A DNA stretch of 51,674 bases from Bacillota bacterium (lineage in GTDB: Bacteria; Bacillota; Clostridia; Caldicoprobacterales; Xylanivirgaceae), in NCBI GenBank assembly GCA_023621995.1, contig JAMOAB010000021.1, positions 1 to 51,674 on the forward strand, read 5' to 3'. The notes beneath the pieces are model-generated. The model was given only the letters and a program-made list of their open reading frames with translations. It was not told where the DNA came from and ran no database searches. The first letter of the stretch is position 1. The number at the start of each line of letters is the position of its first letter. Shown in pieces: positions 51,538 through 51,674 of this stretch. The position numbers were made by a program, and so were the translations under genes.

Positions 51538-51601
51538 CTTTTTTTAATCTAATTTAATATCGTTAGTGTATAATTTTCATGGGCATTGGGTATTAGATTC
51601 C

Positions 51602-51635
51602 AAAAAGAGGAAGACCCCCACTAAGGGGGCCTTCC
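51602..51635 (-). terminator. Terminator of a minus-strand gene outside the window
   Basis: Stem GGAAG-A-CCCCC / GGGGG-C-CTTCC (51609-51619, 51625-51635) with loop ACTAA. On the minus strand it is followed by CTTTTTG, whereas the plus strand has no T-run. It therefore probably ends a gene that begins to the right of the window. The 64 bases between the last repeat and this hairpin show no gene. Confidence 0.7.
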
Positions 51636-51674
51636 ATATGCATAGTCAATCCTATATAATGTAATCAACAACGA

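Noticed and set aside
51569-51576. GTATAATT after the last repeat as a degenerate 36th repeat
   Set aside because: Only eight bases match; the rest of the repeat is not recognisable.

Overview
The window looks like a chromosomal segment of an anaerobic, low-GC Firmicute of the class Clostridia. The evidence is AT-rich DNA heavy in ATA/AGA/AGG codons, strong GGAGG-type ribosome binding sites, frequent TTG/GTG starts, Gram-positive lipoproteins, an ECF transporter S component, an M-box riboswitch and a Thermotoga/Clostridia-style type I-B CRISPR system. I cannot name the species.

Region 1 (1-7.7 kb) is a zone of decay and small accessory genes. It holds a 5'-truncated coiled-coil protein and an S66 LD-carboxypeptidase homologue that lacks its C-terminal catalytic histidine. 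Next come three broken defence-type genes side by side: an XRE/ImmA-IrrE regulator-peptidase, its DUF4411 PIN-like partner, and the C-terminal end of a BREX Lon-like protease, BrxL. Then follow two GNAT acetyltransferases, a YhhN-like membrane protein, a lipoprotein gene with an in-frame stop, a small unknown protein and an MFS transporter.

Region 2 (7.7-21.6 kb) is mostly housekeeping: a cold-shock protein with its promoter and long leader, an SNF2 helicase/SWIM zinc-finger pair (like B. subtilis ywqA-ywqB), a phasin-like/UbiB-kinase pair, an atypical response regulator without the phospho-acceptor aspartate, a Ca2+-type P-type ATPase, a cytoplasmic glycosyl-hydrolase-like protein, an ECF S component and an L,D-transpeptidase lipoprotein with Big2-like domains.

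Region 3 (21.8-34.2 kb) is one eight-gene, tightly coupled operon: a large secreted/membrane protein, an ABC-2 ATPase and permease, a coiled-coil membrane protein, a MoxR AAA+ ATPase, a DUF58 protein, a BatA-type VWA protein and a large membrane protein with two VWA domains. It is probably a cell-envelope assembly or surveillance machine.

Region 4 (34.2-39.6 kb) has a broken flavodoxin-like reductase gene, a cyclic 2,3-diphosphoglycerate synthetase-like GTPase, and a magnesium-response unit. That unit consists of a consensus promoter, an M-box riboswitch with visible terminator and antiterminator, a previously unannotated 29-codon ORF with a strong ribosome binding site, and the Mg2+ P-type ATPase mgtA.

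Region 5 (39.6-51.7 kb) is a complete type I-B (Tneap-like) CRISPR-Cas locus: a WYL regulator, cas6, cas8b1/cst1, cas7/cst2, cas5, cas3, cas4, cas1, cas2, a leader and an array of 35 identical 30-bp repeats with 34 spacers. Two neighbouring spacers are copies of one sequence that differ by 2 nt in length, and every repeat begins with a perfect TATAAT. The intact CRISPR system contrasts with the decayed BREX/toxin-antitoxin remnants at the other end of the window.
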